Below, one piece after another: positions 21,113 to 35,200 of a stretch of DNA of 64,000 nt. How positions within the stretch are numbered: position 1 is the stretch's first letter; each line of letters opens with the position of its first letter. This stretch comes from Roridomyces roridus. Taxonomy: Eukaryota > Basidiomycota > Agaricomycetes > Agaricales > Mycenaceae. The translations under genes were made by a program, and so were the position numbers. The notes under the pieces are model-generated. The model was not told the origin of the DNA. It was given only the letters and a program-made list of their open reading frames with translations, and did no database searches. Where the stretch lies: the NCBI GenBank assembly GCA_029378245.1, contig JARKIF010000005.1:1426001-1490000 (forward strand). The letters are read 5' to 3'.

Positions 21113-23001
21113 TCATTGGTGAGTGCACTCTGCACTGTCGTCCGAAACGGCCGCAGCCAACAGGGCAGATAGATCAGGCCCCCGCACCTGACGAGAGTAA
21201 GAAAATATGACGGTGAAAAGAAGGAACTCACCCTCCGCGAAAACTTGGCTTGGTTCGCATTGGACGAGATGATACGGTCGGCAGAATCCATGCGCGAAAA
21301 GGCGCTGGGTCCGGAAACCGGAGCGAACAGTTTGACCGTTGTATCGATTCCGGAGGCAGCAACTAACGGCAAGTGGGGGTGGCCTTCGATAACATTTACG
21401 ACAGACCCGTCACCTTCAAAAAGCCCTGGGGAGAGGGTTTAGGCTGAATCAAAAAGTTCTTGACATACCTTGCAAGGCTCCATCCTTCTTCCGCCACACA
21501 AAGAAATGGCCATCGTCGGAACCCGAGGTCACGAATTCATCGTCTGGGCCAAGGAAATTCACTACAGCACTGTTCAGCAGGTTGGAGAGGCCCTTGAGGA
21601 GTTTCGCTAACCATCCTTGATAGTGGCGACGTTGCGGGCGCTGCAGACATTACTTCCAAGATGAGCAGAAAGTGTGATCGACACACCCTGCAAACTGAGC
21701 ACGGGGCATGATGAGAGGAACACCGCTATAGGCGTCTTGAGCAAGCCAAGGGTCATGATCGCTCATAGAATCCGTGTCATCTTCCGTATCAGAAGACGAA
21801 TCGTCTCTGGGTCGTTTGGAGGACATAGATTTGTCTTCGGCATCATCCCGCGTTGAGTAGAGATAAACGGCGTCGCCACTATACGCTGGAAATGGGTTCA
21901 TCAACAGGCGCAAGCACCCAGAGAAAGCGACTCACAGAGTAGCAACTCGTGCCCATTCTGAGAAGACATACGGGCACCGGTTATATGTTCGCGATACCCC
22001 CCAGAGTTGGGTGAACGCCGACCGAAACGACGAACACAGTGGGTCATGCCGTTTTCAACCATACCTCGTTCTTCTTTCAGAAAGCGGCCTGCATGGCGTC
22101 GATCGAAAAGATATCCCTGAACGCCAAGTGAGAAGGAGTCGTAGACGCATATGAAATGAGATACATATTCTGATTCCCCGGCGACGACAAACTGGTATGA
22201 AGTCAAAGACGAAAACGCCATCGTGGACAACGGGAAATCGACTTTGATCAAAGGCGGCGGGCAAGCGTCCTCAGAGCAATCGTGAGGTGGTGTTCTCAAA
22301 TCATGTTGCCGTACAGTTCCGTCCTCGCTCACGGTAAGAAAGAGGTGTGGGCTGTCTTCTGTCACCAGTCTTTTGACCCGCCCGTCGTGGCAACGGAGTC
22401 GTCGAATGCAAGAATGCTTCGCATCCGTTCGGGAATCCGCGGGAGGTCCATACTGCCTGACTTGGCCCATTTCATGGACCCGCACTTGACGATCCCCGGC
22501 CACTGTTGCTCTAGTTGTCTAAGACTGAGTTGTCGGCGGATTATTTGAACGGATCGCACATATTGGAGGAATGAGGCAACATATGAGCTTGTGAAGAATC
22601 TGAGTAGACTCCTTCGTACGTTAGCTGCATGAAATACCATTGAAAATGTTTGCCATGTGGCCGGTGTGTAGAATGCCACGGCATAGGAACGGATAGTCTT
22701 CATCCACTGTGGGGTCCATCCGCCATACTCGGACTCTTGAAGGGTTTCGAACACGAACAAGATATGAGACAGTTCCAAAAACTCACGTTCTATCGTCTCC
22801 CGCACTCTGGTAACAGGTCAAAGAGGCCGACGTTATCCTGCGCGCAGGACATACCAGGAGAAGCTCGCCATCTCGGGCCCAGCTCAGGGCATTCACACAG
22901 CCTGTATGCCCGTCGTCGTCCTCTTCAGAGCCCAAAACACGTGCTCTGTCAAAGTTGAGAGACGACCACCGCTGTGATACCAGCCTGCGACGAGTTCTCA
23001 T
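21113..23001 (-). CDS. WD40 protein, DDB1-CUL4-associated factor (DCAF6/8-like)
   Basis: WD40 propeller protein of the group serving as substrate receptors of CUL4-DDB1 ubiquitin ligases. Start at 23001: MRTRRRLVSQRW, then GHTGCVNALSWARDGELLLS and AGDDRT, the first WD repeat, split by an intron. Then MLPHSS, TVAGDRQVRVHEMG, CHDGRVKRLVTEDSPHLFLT, VSEDGTVRQHDLR (a DWD-like WDxR position read as HDLR), NGHELLLCYSGDAVYLY, an acidic Ser insert, FLGPDDEFVTSGSDDGHFFV and HPHLPLVAASGIDTTVKLF. This order, including the acidic insert between repeats 5 and 6, matches DCAF6/DCAF8 proteins. The C-terminal exon ends SDDSAECTHQ at 21113. About ten introns. A regulatory link with CSN4 (15804-17356) is plausible but only inferred. 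Confidence 0.82.
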
Positions 23002-23293
23002 ATTCGGAGTTGCAGAATAGTTCAGGTGGTGAAATCAAACTTGAGAAGAAGTGAATCTGTCAACTTTGGCTCAAAACTGTTTCTGACGTTCAGCTTGCAA
23101 TCTCTCACCCTGCTTCGCACGGCTGAAATAGCCACTCCTGTCTAGGCAATACCGCTATGATCCACTGCATGACTCCAGTTCTCTGAGCAAAGCCGCCCGA
23201 AGAATTTCTAATGGTGCCGCAGGGGACGCGCACTCGCTCGGCACGCCCAGGATGTGAATATTTAAGGGGCTCCCAATCTTGTGCTCCCCTCTC
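23002..23293. promoter_or_regulatory. Divergent promoter, DCAF gene/aldo-keto reductase
   Basis: 292 bp between two divergent ATGs. A TATTTAA element lies at about 23258-23264, roughly 30 bp upstream of the reductase ATG; this may be a TATA-like box or simply AT-rich leader. Nothing else stands out. Confidence 0.35.
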
Positions 23294-24894
23294 ATGTCTT
23301 CTACTACTCGCAAAATGGAATACGGTTGGTGCCATTCCATTCGTTCTGGCCGCTCAGTGCATGACCTTTTTCAGTCCGTCTCGGCAAGTCGGGTCTCAAA
23401 ATCTCCAAGGTTATTCTCGGGTGCATGTCCTATGGCCATCCGGAATGGGCAGGCAACTGGGTCCTGCCCGAAGAGGAGGCTTCGAAGCATATCAAAGCCG
23501 CGTGAGCTGCCCTTGCATTCTGCGGAACCATCTCTCAAGTGATAGCAGCTACGATGCCGGAATCAATGCCTTCGACACTGCAAACGTGTATTCCAACGGA
23601 TTGTCGGAGGAGATCCTCGGGCGCGCCATCAAAGAGCACAAATTGCCACGGGACGAAATTGTGGTCATGACCAAGGTGTTTTTCACCTTGGCGCACGACC
23701 CGGCAGTAGCGATGTGGTACAAAAGCCAGGCCGAACTCGAAAAGGAGGGCTATGTTAACCAGAGTGGATTGAGTCGCAAGGTGTGTGTGGACAGTTCACA
23801 TGAACTTTTCAGCTAACGATCTCTCAAGCATATATTCGACTCGGTCAAGCACAGTTTGCGGCGCTTGCAGCTCGATTACATTGATCTCTTGCAGTGTATG
23901 TCCGTACTTTGCCTCACACCACACTTACCTGACAATCTTCCAGGCCACCGTTTTGACCCCGAGACTCCCATCGAGGAGACCGTGCGTTAATCCATCTTGC
24001 CATCGACTTTCGCTTACTCGATTCCAGATGCAAGCCCTCCACGACGTGGTGAAAGCGGGCTATGTTCGCTACATTGGTTTTTCGTCCTGCTATGCCTGGC
24101 AATTCCATGTGATGCAAAGTCCTGATCCTTCACGATTCTTGGAGAAACTCTAACAGGTCACAGACTACGCGATCGCCAACAACTTGACCCCCTTCATCTC
24201 GATGCAGAACCACTACAACCTCCTGTACCGTGAAGAGGAGCGGGAGATGTTCCCGACTTTGAAGGTAGGCGGCTTGCACGACGCCTCGTTCGGTCACTTA
24301 ACCATTTGCGGTAGCATTTCGGCGTTGGGTCAATCCCGTGGTCCCCTCTTGCCCGTGGAGCCGTGACTCGTCCTTTGGCGAGGCAGAATACCAAGCCTAC
24401 CAATCGCGAGGCTTCAGATATGTACGTCACAAATCGCAATCTCACTTCTCGCACTCATTCAACGGGTATACAGAATGCCTCCTACTGTGTACCTTCAAAC
24501 CGCTGGCAACCAGACGGTCGTCAACAGGCAGGTCATCCACGGCCAACCGCGCACTTGCCCACTGATTATCCCTTCAGAGTCGAGGAGATCGCGAAGAAGT
24601 ATGGTGTCAGCATGGCCCAAGTATCGGTCGCCTGGATGTTGAGCAAAGAGGGTGGGTACAGCTCCCTTGATATCTCTTTCGCAACTCACAAAGTCCAAGG
24701 CGTCTCCGCCCCGGTCGTCGGTACCACTTCCCTTGCCAACCTCGCGGACACCATCGGTACGAATGGCTGGCCTCCTGACGATAAATTCGGACTCTGACCT
24801 CGACTTTGCAGCCGGCGTTCACCTCAAGTTGACGGAGGAGGAAATCAAGTACTTGGAGGAACCGTACCAGCCTCTTGCCGTCCTCGGTCATTGA
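23294..24894 (+). CDS. Aldo/keto reductase (YPL088W/aryl-alcohol dehydrogenase type)
   Basis: NADPH-dependent oxidoreductase of the AKR superfamily; cytosolic, substrate unknown. The start MSSTTRKMEY is joined by an intron to VRLGKSGLKISKVILGCMSY. The catalytic tetrad is visible: Asp in NAFDTANVY, Tyr in the same block (NVYSNG), Lys in VVMTKVF and His in LLQCHRFD. Barrel strands continue with GYVRYIGFSSCYAWQFH, ISMQNHYNLLYREEEREM and VGSIPWSPLARGAVTRPL. The cofactor-binding end reads VAWMLSKEGVSAPVVGTTSL, LKLTEEEIKYLEEPY, stop at 24892-24894. About eight short introns. This type is common in fungi and often annotated as aryl-alcohol or versicolorin-type reductase; nothing in the context identifies the substrate. 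Confidence 0.87.
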
Positions 24895-25217
24895 GGACCA
24901 TGCACCTGGCATTCCCAGTCGGATTAAACGTACTTCGCAACAACACTCGTAGTCCTTTCAATTTAGAGCTAAGTGATACTCTTGAGGAACTACTCGTCAA
25001 TGCGAGAATTAGCCAACACAAACTTCGAGCCTGAGACGGACAATTGCAAATGGTAGACCTGGATGGATTAGATCAAGAGCGTACACAATGCTGATCCGGA
25101 CGAATGCGAAAACAAGTCTCGATTACTACTTACTACTGAACTATTGTACACCGAAGTAGGTCCATGACGGAGCGTATACGCCGCCGTTTAAAAACATGAT
25201 GGGTAACTACGTCCACC
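24895..25217. other. Convergent intergenic spacer
   Basis: 323 bp between the stop codons of the reductase and proteinase A genes. AT-rich, presumably the two 3' UTRs. No other feature. Confidence 0.45.
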
Positions 25218-26705
<1,488 letters not shown>

Positions 26706-26761
26706 GACGGTAGAGAAAGAAGGAGTCGTGATGCCGTGATCAAAAGGTTACTGCCGCCACC
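26706..26761. promoter_or_regulatory. 56-bp bidirectional promoter, PEP4/BRD8-like gene
   Basis: Start codons of two divergent genes are 56 bp apart. No TATA box. The two 5' UTRs must be very short or overlap the opposite gene. Confidence 0.5.
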
Positions 26762-29195
26762 ATGTCTCGCTCTCGCCGCTCCAAGTCCCAAGTCAGCGCT
26801 GCTGCCGAGGGCATTTCCGTCCTCGACAAGCTAATCCTCGCTCAATCTGTCTGGGAAGCAGGCCCCGCTTCATGGCTCAAAATCTCAAGAATGATGGGCA
26901 AGCACCCCCTGCTCACGCATCCAAAGACCTTCTTCACAGCTCAAGTCAGCCTCGTCCTCTTTCCCGGGAATGTAGTTGACGACCTGTACACTAGTCCTGC
27001 CATGCAATGTACAACCATATGATGAAAGAATCCGGTTTTGAACTGTTCGCCACTGCGTCGTCTGTGCCCTTCAGCATGCTAACTACTCCCAAAGAAGCGA
27101 CGCGAACAACGCTGTCCATGGTATGCGCTTTCTCTACTCTTCGCGGCTTTGTACCGACCCTTTCCAGCTCCCACCCATTACAAGCTCGCGGAAAGATACT
27201 TTGCCCAGCGCGTCGAGGAGCTCCGTACTCTTATTTCCGCCGAGGAAGACCAGTTCAAGTCGACCAGCTCTCTTATTGCACGAATTACTGCTCAACGTTC
27301 CCTAGGACTATCTCTGCTGAAATTGAACAAATCCGTGCCGGTCAAAGAGACGAAGAAATCCAGGCAAAAATAACTGGTGCCCCTTTGCCACCCACCGAGG
27401 CCGAGGCTGAGGAACCACCTGTGGAGGAAGAAGAGGCTGTTACTGCTCCAGAACCGGTAAGAATGCAAAAACCAATGTTGACATTCGTATCTTACATGCA
27501 CCAGGACGTTCCCGCAGATGCAGTCACCGAGGTCCCTGCCGACGAGACACCAGAAGTGGAGATGGCTGTCCCGGAACCTGAAGCACCGCCGGAGATGGAA
27601 GATCTTCAGGAACAGGAAGCTCTGGTTGTCGAGGCTCCCCAGCCCAGCCCTCCAGCAGCACCAATAGAGGAGCCTGAGGTCGAATCCGATGTCGCTGAGA
27701 ACACTCCTGCCGAAGCCACTCCTTCTTCGCCCATCGAGAACCTCGATCATCTCATGCAAGCATCCGACGAGGAGACGCCGGAAAAGATGCCAGATGTGCA
27801 GGTGCCCGATGTGCAGGTCCCGATGTGCAGGTGCCCGAAGCAGAAGCACCAGAAGCGGAGGTGCCCGAAGCAGAGCCCGAAGCAGAGGCACCCGAAGCGG
27901 GGGTACCAGAAGAGGAAGTACCAGAAGAGGAGGTACCAGAGGCAGAGATACCAGAGGCGGAGGTACTCAAGGAGGTACCAGAGGAGGAGGTACCAGAGGA
28001 GGAGATTCCAGAGGCGGAAGTACAACAGGCGGAGGCTCCAGAGGCAGAACCAGAGGCGAAGGCTCCAGAGGCAGAGGTTCCAGAATCCATCGTGGAAGAA
28101 CAGCAATCCGAGGCAACGCCGCTCGATCAAACGGTACCAGAAAACGAAGTAGTACCCATGGAAATCACCGAACAGCCAGCATTATCTCCCAAAGTCGAGC
28201 AGCAAGAAGAGATTGAGTCCAAGCCCGTATCGCACACCACGGATGCTCCAGGCGTTCACGAGAACGACGCGACAGAGGACAGTATCTCTACGCGCCGTGT
28301 GTATTTCCCCCTTGAATCTCTTCGTCGTTTTCTCATCTCTCGAAAGGTTCAAGTCGCCGTCGTCCATCCGTGTCAGCCGCACCCGCTCTCAAATTGAAAC
28401 GAGGACGACGGCCCCAGCAGAAATCGCCCCAAGTGGAAAACGAGGCAGAGCAAGAGGCTACTCCAGTGCCTACAGTCAAGGAATCAACACCGGCAATGGA
28501 CGAGTCCCAACCGGACGAGGAAATGCCATCGCCTGCTGCGATTCGGCGCCGCGAAAGTGGGTTTCTCGCGTGTTTCGTCGACGTATCTTCTAATCATGAG
28601 CAGGTAAACGCAAAGCATCTGTTTTCGGTGGGGTAGATTCACCCCGCCCATCAAAACGTTCGCGTGAAGATTCCGAGCCAGTTGATGACGAAGATCAAGG
28701 TGCGCTACACTTGGAAGGGCTAGACATGGATATTCACAGAATCCAGGCCCTAGCTCAGCCATTCTTCGCCGCCGAAACGCGGGTCGCACGGAAGAGCAAG
28801 TTGCGCTCAAGCGTTTCCAGACAGTCATCACCATGGTTCACAACCAAATATCCCAACATCGGAATGGCAATATCTTTCACAATCCAATCAAACCCTCGGA
28901 GGCGGCAGACTATCATGATATCGTGAAGCGCCCAATCGACCTCAAAACAATCAAAGCCAAAGTCAAAGACGGCGTGATTGTCAGTTCCCTCGAGTACCAG
29001 CGGGACATTTATCTCATGTTCGCCAACGCCATGATGTATAATCGCCCTGGCTCGGACGTCCATGTAATGGCGGAAGATGTGCGTCTTGTCTCATTCTGTT
29101 TGGCACTGTTCTGACCGCCGGACCAGATGATGGTGGAGAGTGAAGGTTATATCAGTACCTTTAGGCAGACGGAGGGGTTCGTGCGGAGAAAATGA
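26762..29195 (+). CDS. Bromodomain protein, BRD8/Bdc1-like NuA4 subunit
   Basis: Homologous in layout to the BRD8/S. pombe Bdc1 bromodomain subunit of the NuA4 histone acetyltransferase. The N-terminus is ISVLDKLILAQSVWEAG, WLKISRMMGKHPLL, KTFFTAQSCHAMY, a SANT-like region, then coiled coil YKLAERYFAQRVEEL and TISAEIEQIRAGQRDEEI. A long acidic low-complexity region contains PEAEVPEEE-type repeats. A basic linker (KLKRGRRPQQK) precedes the C-terminal bromodomain: FHNPIKPSEAADYHDIVKRP, IDLKTIKAKV and YLMFANAMMYNRPGSDVH, with the acetyl-lysine-binding Asn in MYNRP. Ends TEGFVRRK. As given, the sequence has a 1-nt frame break near 27819 inside the repeat; frames on both sides are otherwise consistent through the splice sites. 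Convergent with TRA1, stops 47 bp apart. Confidence 0.8.
27457..27504 (+). other. Stop-free 48-nt intron in BRD8-like gene
   Basis: GT-AG intron (gtaaga...caccag) of exactly 48 nt with no in-frame stop. Its retention would add 16 residues without breaking the frame, so cDNA is needed to know whether it is always removed. Confidence 0.6.
27790..28092 (+). repeat. Imperfect tandem repeat coding PEAEV/PEEEV units
   Basis: Roughly 300 bp of 12-18 bp imperfect units such as gaggtgcccgaagca and gaagtaccagaagag, starting with two copies of gatgtgcaggtgcc. The acidic frame encodes (V/A/I)PEAE and VPEEE units; the other plus frame would encode an implausible Arg/Lys/Gln-rich protein. Such slippage-prone repeats vary in length between strains. 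Confidence 0.75.
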
Positions 29196-29242
29196 TACAA
29201 TAGATACAGCTGGTTACATACATTACTTGTGCATACAATATC

Positions 29243-32200
29243 TCAAAACCACGGTGTGTACATTTCGCCCATCTTGGTCAGTTGGATGGGATTCGTTGCG
29301 CTTGAAATCAAATTGGTCACAGTCTGGACCACGGGCGCCATGACTGGAGCAGTCGGATTCTGCACAGCCTGCTCGCGCTCGACTTTGCATGCCATCGTTT
29401 CCGCTCTCTTGACAATGCTGTCAATGTTCGCCGCCACAAACTTTCTGAAATTCGGGTCGTTGCTTCCTGCGTTTCCGGGACGCGCGCGTATCCAGTTCAT
29501 GACCTCGTCTCGACTGAACAGACATAGTTGTTGCTCCAGATCAAACTATTTGCCAGCGATCAGAAACCAGATAAACATGCAGTCAACAGCACACTCACCT
29601 CTGGCTCAGTCAGACTACGTCCGATTGCCATGATGCCCGACGTCAGAATGCCTTCGGTGACGATGCGCCCCAGGAAATTCTGGATATTGGGTGTCAAACG
29701 GAAGGGAACCACGTCGTTGGTCGCAAACACCGGAAGATGTTGTGCAATCCCCGGAACCATTTCGGTCATAGTCATCTGCCCCGTGGTGCGCGAGAAGATG
29801 TAGCGTTGAGGGGTCCGGTGCGTCAAAGACAGCATATAAGTCATGAAGCTGCAGGATGCTACTTGCAGAGCAAACTGTTTTCGCATTCTCCATAGCTCGC
29901 TGGGCCCTTCCATGGTACGGATCATGTACTGCACGAAATCAGTCAGTGAGAAACGAATAGTTCGCAAGTGCACATACCTTGGTCAGAATGTCCTCGGGAA
30001 CCATCTTGAGGGCAACTTCGTCATAGAGATCCTTCTTGAGAGTCAGGTATTCACTTTTACCCGGCTGCGAAAATCAATGTCCAGGGATGTTCAACGGCGT
30101 TGTTAAATTACCGCGTACCTGACTGCCCGTCTGCTGGAAGTACTCGCGAAGGACCTTCTTGGTCTTCTCGCCGACGAACAGAACCGGATCTTCCTTGGCG
30201 AAGCCGTTCTCCTCACAATGCAAATCATAAACATCTCCAAGCGATACATAGCTCGAGTCTGTTTGGAGCAACCGGAGATTGGGACTGAACGAAACCACCG
30301 CTGGAATGTGGAAAGAAAGATTCCGTTTCCGGCTTTGAGGTTTTCGCATGAGGGAACTGCACGCGACTTGGTCAAAAATGACATTTCAGCGTCATCTGTA
30401 GATGCTCACCCATTGAAAGTGCGGAAGATCTGCATGACTCGTTCCTCCCTTCGGGAATTCCGGGTGATGTTGACTTGAATGGAAAAGGTGGTTTTGGAGT
30501 TGTCGGTGCCATGAATGACGATACGCTTCCAGGTAAACCCATGCGTTCTGCAGTTCTCGAATTTGGGCCCGAACTTTTGGATACGGATGAAATTTTGGTT
30601 GCTGTCCTTGTCCTCGGTGTATTGACCCGGAACCTCGATCTCGTCTACCTTCATGTATTGGAACTCGCTGAGATAATGGCTCAAGGTGTCCAAGGGCTGA
30701 GTGCGCGGTTTGGCATCAATATTCTTCTCGTAACGAGATCTCCACTGCTGAAGCTTTTGAATGTATTCGTAGACCGTTTGCTTGGGCCCAAAAGCTTCAT
30801 CGAAATCTTTCTGCAACCGCTGTGAGGTCCTAAAACTCGGCACCAAAAGAGATCAGCAAACCTTCACTTGGCCGTTCAAGGTCATTCCAAAGCGACCGAG
30901 GGTCGCCATTGTCTGTTGATTGACTTGGCCATCGTCAGTGGGAGAGTTGGTACGTAGGACATAATTTTGAAGTGCATCCGAAAGTAGCATACAGAGGTGT
31001 CGGTACGTGTCTTCTTCGCTCGAGGATTTGAACTTGGCTGCAACCTGGTCGACAATTGTTTCCAGACTCAGAACCAGCAATGGGAATGCCGTTTTCAGCA
31101 GTTGTACGACCTCCTCCACGTAATCCCAGGCTTGTCGAGGATAAGCTCCTGCTTCTGTCAGCTGCGTGGGCACCAGGTGCCGCTGCGGGTGCGGTTCTTG
31201 GAGTATGGGGATCATCTGTGGCAGCAGGCATCGGGTGATCAGCCGCAGCAGCGGCCGCAGGGGCAGTAGGCGCTGCAGATCCGTCTGGAAGCCTGGATGG
31301 ATCTGCCGAGGCCGCCTGCGCTCGAGCCATCGCGGCCTTTCGTTGCATCACTTCCTCGCGTGTCGTCCGTAGTTGGAAGAAGAGGGCCTAAAATACGATT
31401 TAGTAACAACAATCGTCCGACTCGGACCACATACCTGCGGATAGTGTCTGGCGAGGCTCAGGAGCACATATCGGGCCTGCTTCACTTCCCGACCATACAT
31501 GGACATACAGAGATGAGGAATGGAGGAAATCCAGTACCAATATGCAGCATCGCCCTTGTAAGTGTCAAAGGCACGAGCAATGGCCAGCGTGTTATCATCC
31601 ACGCTTAGAAGCCATTGGATTCGCGCGATGAGCGGTCTGCTCTTGGCGCTCTTGTACTGACCAGCTGCCTGGAGATAGCAACTGACGGCGTTGGCGGCAT
31701 ACGACAAGTCGTTCGGCACCTCCTTGAACATGTTGTCATTGAAGCGACCCCACTCTGCCCACGCCTTGGCCTGGGTCATGTCCAGTTGCACCGCTTGACC
31801 GAAAGCAAGATTGGCTTCTTCGTTGCGTTTAAAGCGGGCATGGAACATGCCCTTGAGAGTATAAAACTCGGCTTTTTGGGCAACGGAGAAGAAAACGAGA
31901 TTGGTGTTGTTGATGACTTCCAATCCCGCCTGAAGGTCGTTGGGCTTCTGGTAATGGCACCGGGCTTGTTCGCGGAGCTTCAAAAAGGCCTCGGAGATCT
32001 CGATATTGGGAAGCGTGTAGATCTTCGTCAGAGAAGTGAAGCACGCATCAAGCAAGTCGTGTTTGCGAGCGACATGGGCAAAGCGATTGATAATCCATGC
32101 GGTCTCGTGATACCCGCGGTACCCAAAAGTCTGGCTGTTGTTGGCAGCGCCTTGATTGTTGTTGGCAATCAGGGGAATGTACGTGCCGTTGATGGCATGG

Positions 32201-35200
32201 AAAACATTTTGGCGCCAAGCGACCAAATCACTCCAGATACTGATGTCGTCCTGCAGGTTTGGAAGCCTTTCGCGCCAGGCCTGAAGCACCATCTTCAGAT
32301 CAGAAGACTTCTTTTCCAGGTTCTGTGCATTGGTGGTTGACAGCGATCCGAAGATCTGAACTGCTTCCTGTAGCTCGACGAATTGTTGAAAGTGCTGGAG
32401 AAGTGGCACGTGAGCCGCGGAGAAATTGGGAGGGAATGCGACCCATTTTCGCAAAGAGAGCTGCATGGCGTCTTCAAGTATCTTTGTGAACTCCATATTC
32501 TTGTCGACGGCCCCCGGCAGTTTCAATAAAGCGATGAATGCTTCGAAAACTCGCCGGCGAGGCGTGGGAACCTCCGGTAATTGACTGATTTGGTCCTCCA
32601 ACGCATCGCGTGCATCAACCCATTGCGTGGTTCTCCAGGCACATTCCAGCCCCAATTCTTGATTTCCTTCGGATTTTGCCAGATCAGAGAGAATGTCCCA
32701 CTGTTGTAACTTCTCGGCGGCCAGAATCCAGTGGTCCTCCCAAAGGCAGAATTCGCTCTCTGAAAAGGGAATTGTCCCAGCACGTGCTTTGCCCTGGGCG
32801 ACCTCGTATGCATTCGATGCTTGTTCCCACATGCCGTTCTGCTCAAACGCGAGTGCAATGTTGGTGTCGAGATGCAGGCACCGGTGCCGCCACAATCCGT
32901 AGAACATATCGTCCTCGGCCAGCTCTGCATAGACGTCTGCGAGCGAGTCGAACACGTACTCGCGCACAGTGTGTTCGTCATCCTTGATCTGCTCCAATGA
33001 TGTTCCCAGGATTTCCAATGCGACATACCAGGCCCCGAACGTCTTCCCAAGATATTTCACCAGGTGGGGAGGTAGAGTCATCGACGGGGAGCATGCGTGG
33101 ATGCCGGTGAGCAAGGTTTGAATCACATTCGGCCGGAGATCGGACTGCTTTATGTGATAGTCTCGACTGAGCAGATTGATCATATGCTGCGTGATGTCGA
33201 TTTGCTCGCGCCGGGATAGAGAAGCCCAAGCTGCGGGAAAGACGGAAACCCAAGTGTCATGGGCAACTTGACTGTCCAGGAACAACAGTCTCTGCATCGG
33301 CTGGAGGATACTCTGCGTCGTTGGTCGGGGAATGGGGACGGCAGACGCTCTGCGATCGAACGGAGCGGGCACATCTATTCCGCAAACTCAGCAACTAGAT
33401 TGACACTGGAAAAAATGACGTACGTTGAGAGGGCACTCCTGTTGCATCGGAAGCATTGAGCACGAGATGGAGCGCAAGGTACATCCAATTATGATCGGCC
33501 AGCGCCTCCCAGCTTTGCACCCCAAAGATATAGGTGAGCCGACTTGCCAAGGACCGAGGCACGCTGAGATCGAGGAGATCCATGAATTTCTCTCGAAGTT
33601 CAGGATCTTTGGCACGACAACCGAGTAAGAACGATTGTTCGAGCCGAGAGGTGAGATCGCTACGTCGGAGGTGAGGTTCGGTGTAGATTTGGTAGATGAC
33701 TTCGAGATAAGAGTGGTAGATCGTTTCTGCACGAGATTCGAATGCCACCATCTTCTGCAGCAAGCTCGCCTTTTCTTTCATGGTCGGATAGGTGTCTTGT
33801 TTAACCAACGCCCATGATTTGGCCAAATCGAGCGTATACGTGCATATCTGAGAACTCTTCGACTTTTCGACAAGTACGACGAGTGTGCTGAGAAGCCAAC
33901 GACGCTGGTCCGCAAGCCAAGCGACGGAAAGCTGGCAAATGTCGAGGATGGTGATGATGAGGCGCACGCTGTTGTCGAAACCGGGAGCTGCCAGTGCCGA
34001 GTTGACATGTTCCTGCCAAACATGAGCATATACGAACAAATATCCGGCTATATACATACCTTGGCCAGTTTGCCCAACAGCCTCATGAGATGCCCGGAAT
34101 ACGGTTCAATCCTTTCCGGAGAAACTTGGACCACCGATTTGAGCATCAACAGTATGCCTCGCAAAGCCTTGGTGTCCCGTAACCCATCAAAGATGGATGT
34201 GTGAACAAAGCTGTGGAAATCGGCGTGCTCGTCGGGCTGCTCGTCGTCCTCTTTGGGCAAAGGGAACAGTCGGATGAGTTGAGTGAAGATGGGATGCAGC
34301 GCATCATGCAACACGTATTCATCCGTGATCATGCCTTTCCGCACGAGCCTTTGCAGCATTTCGGCGTTGGCGGTGTACCAATTGTCGTCTTGCTCTGCGG
34401 CAATGACCTGCAACACTTTGGCAGACGCGAGTGCCTGCCGCGAGCAACGGTTCAGAGTTGAGTTCATTCTGAGAGAAACGTCAATAGCTTGAAGGAGAAG
34501 AAAGAACAGACAAGCTACCTGTTCCAGCTGCTTCTGGAAAAAGCGCAGGCCAAATGCAACGTCTCTCCATCCGTTCGGGCCCACCATTTTCTGTAACAGA
34601 ACCAAAGAACGCGGAGCCTGAATATTGTTTCTCGCGACCGGATCCACATACGTGGCAAGCCGTACAAGGTAACTGACGAGATTTTCGCGGAACGTCAAAG
34701 GTGTAACCCAAGACTCGCCTCCTCCACCAGTTCCAGCAGCAACGGCCTCAGTGGTCTGCTCTTCCCACTTGAAGATGACACTGAGAATGTCGATCGACAA
34801 TGCCCGAGAGTCGGGTGTGGATGACGTCGACATCCCGAGTTTGCTGAGGGAATTGATCATATGGGAGACAAACAGACCGCGAACAGGATAGAAGAGAGCG
34901 GAATGCTTCACGACCAGCTGGTAGATGGTGAGAGACTGAGAGAGTCCTTCCTCGACGAGCAGGTTCCGTGCCGTCCAGGCCCATTGAGGGTATCGTGCAT
35001 CGGTGGTGTCTGACCCACTCAGGCACGGTACCAAGGTTGCCAAAGCCTCGGATCGCACCAGCGGCCGTCCTTCGGCCGAAGGAGTGCGCAGAAGACCATG
35101 CCAGGTTTTCAACACAAACCTGGGAGGACTGGGAAACGCGACGAAGAAGCGGGCAGTCAGAAGGAATCCGGTTTGCTTGACGATTGTGTCCTCGTTGCTG

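Noticed and set aside
27831..28152. Arg/Lys/Gln-rich continuation of the bromodomain gene's first frame
   Set aside because: Out-of-frame reading of the acidic repeat after the 1-nt break; the other frame leads correctly to the bromodomain.
31615..32340. 241-residue plus-strand frame within TRA1
   Set aside because: Antisense shadow of the FAT domain exon.
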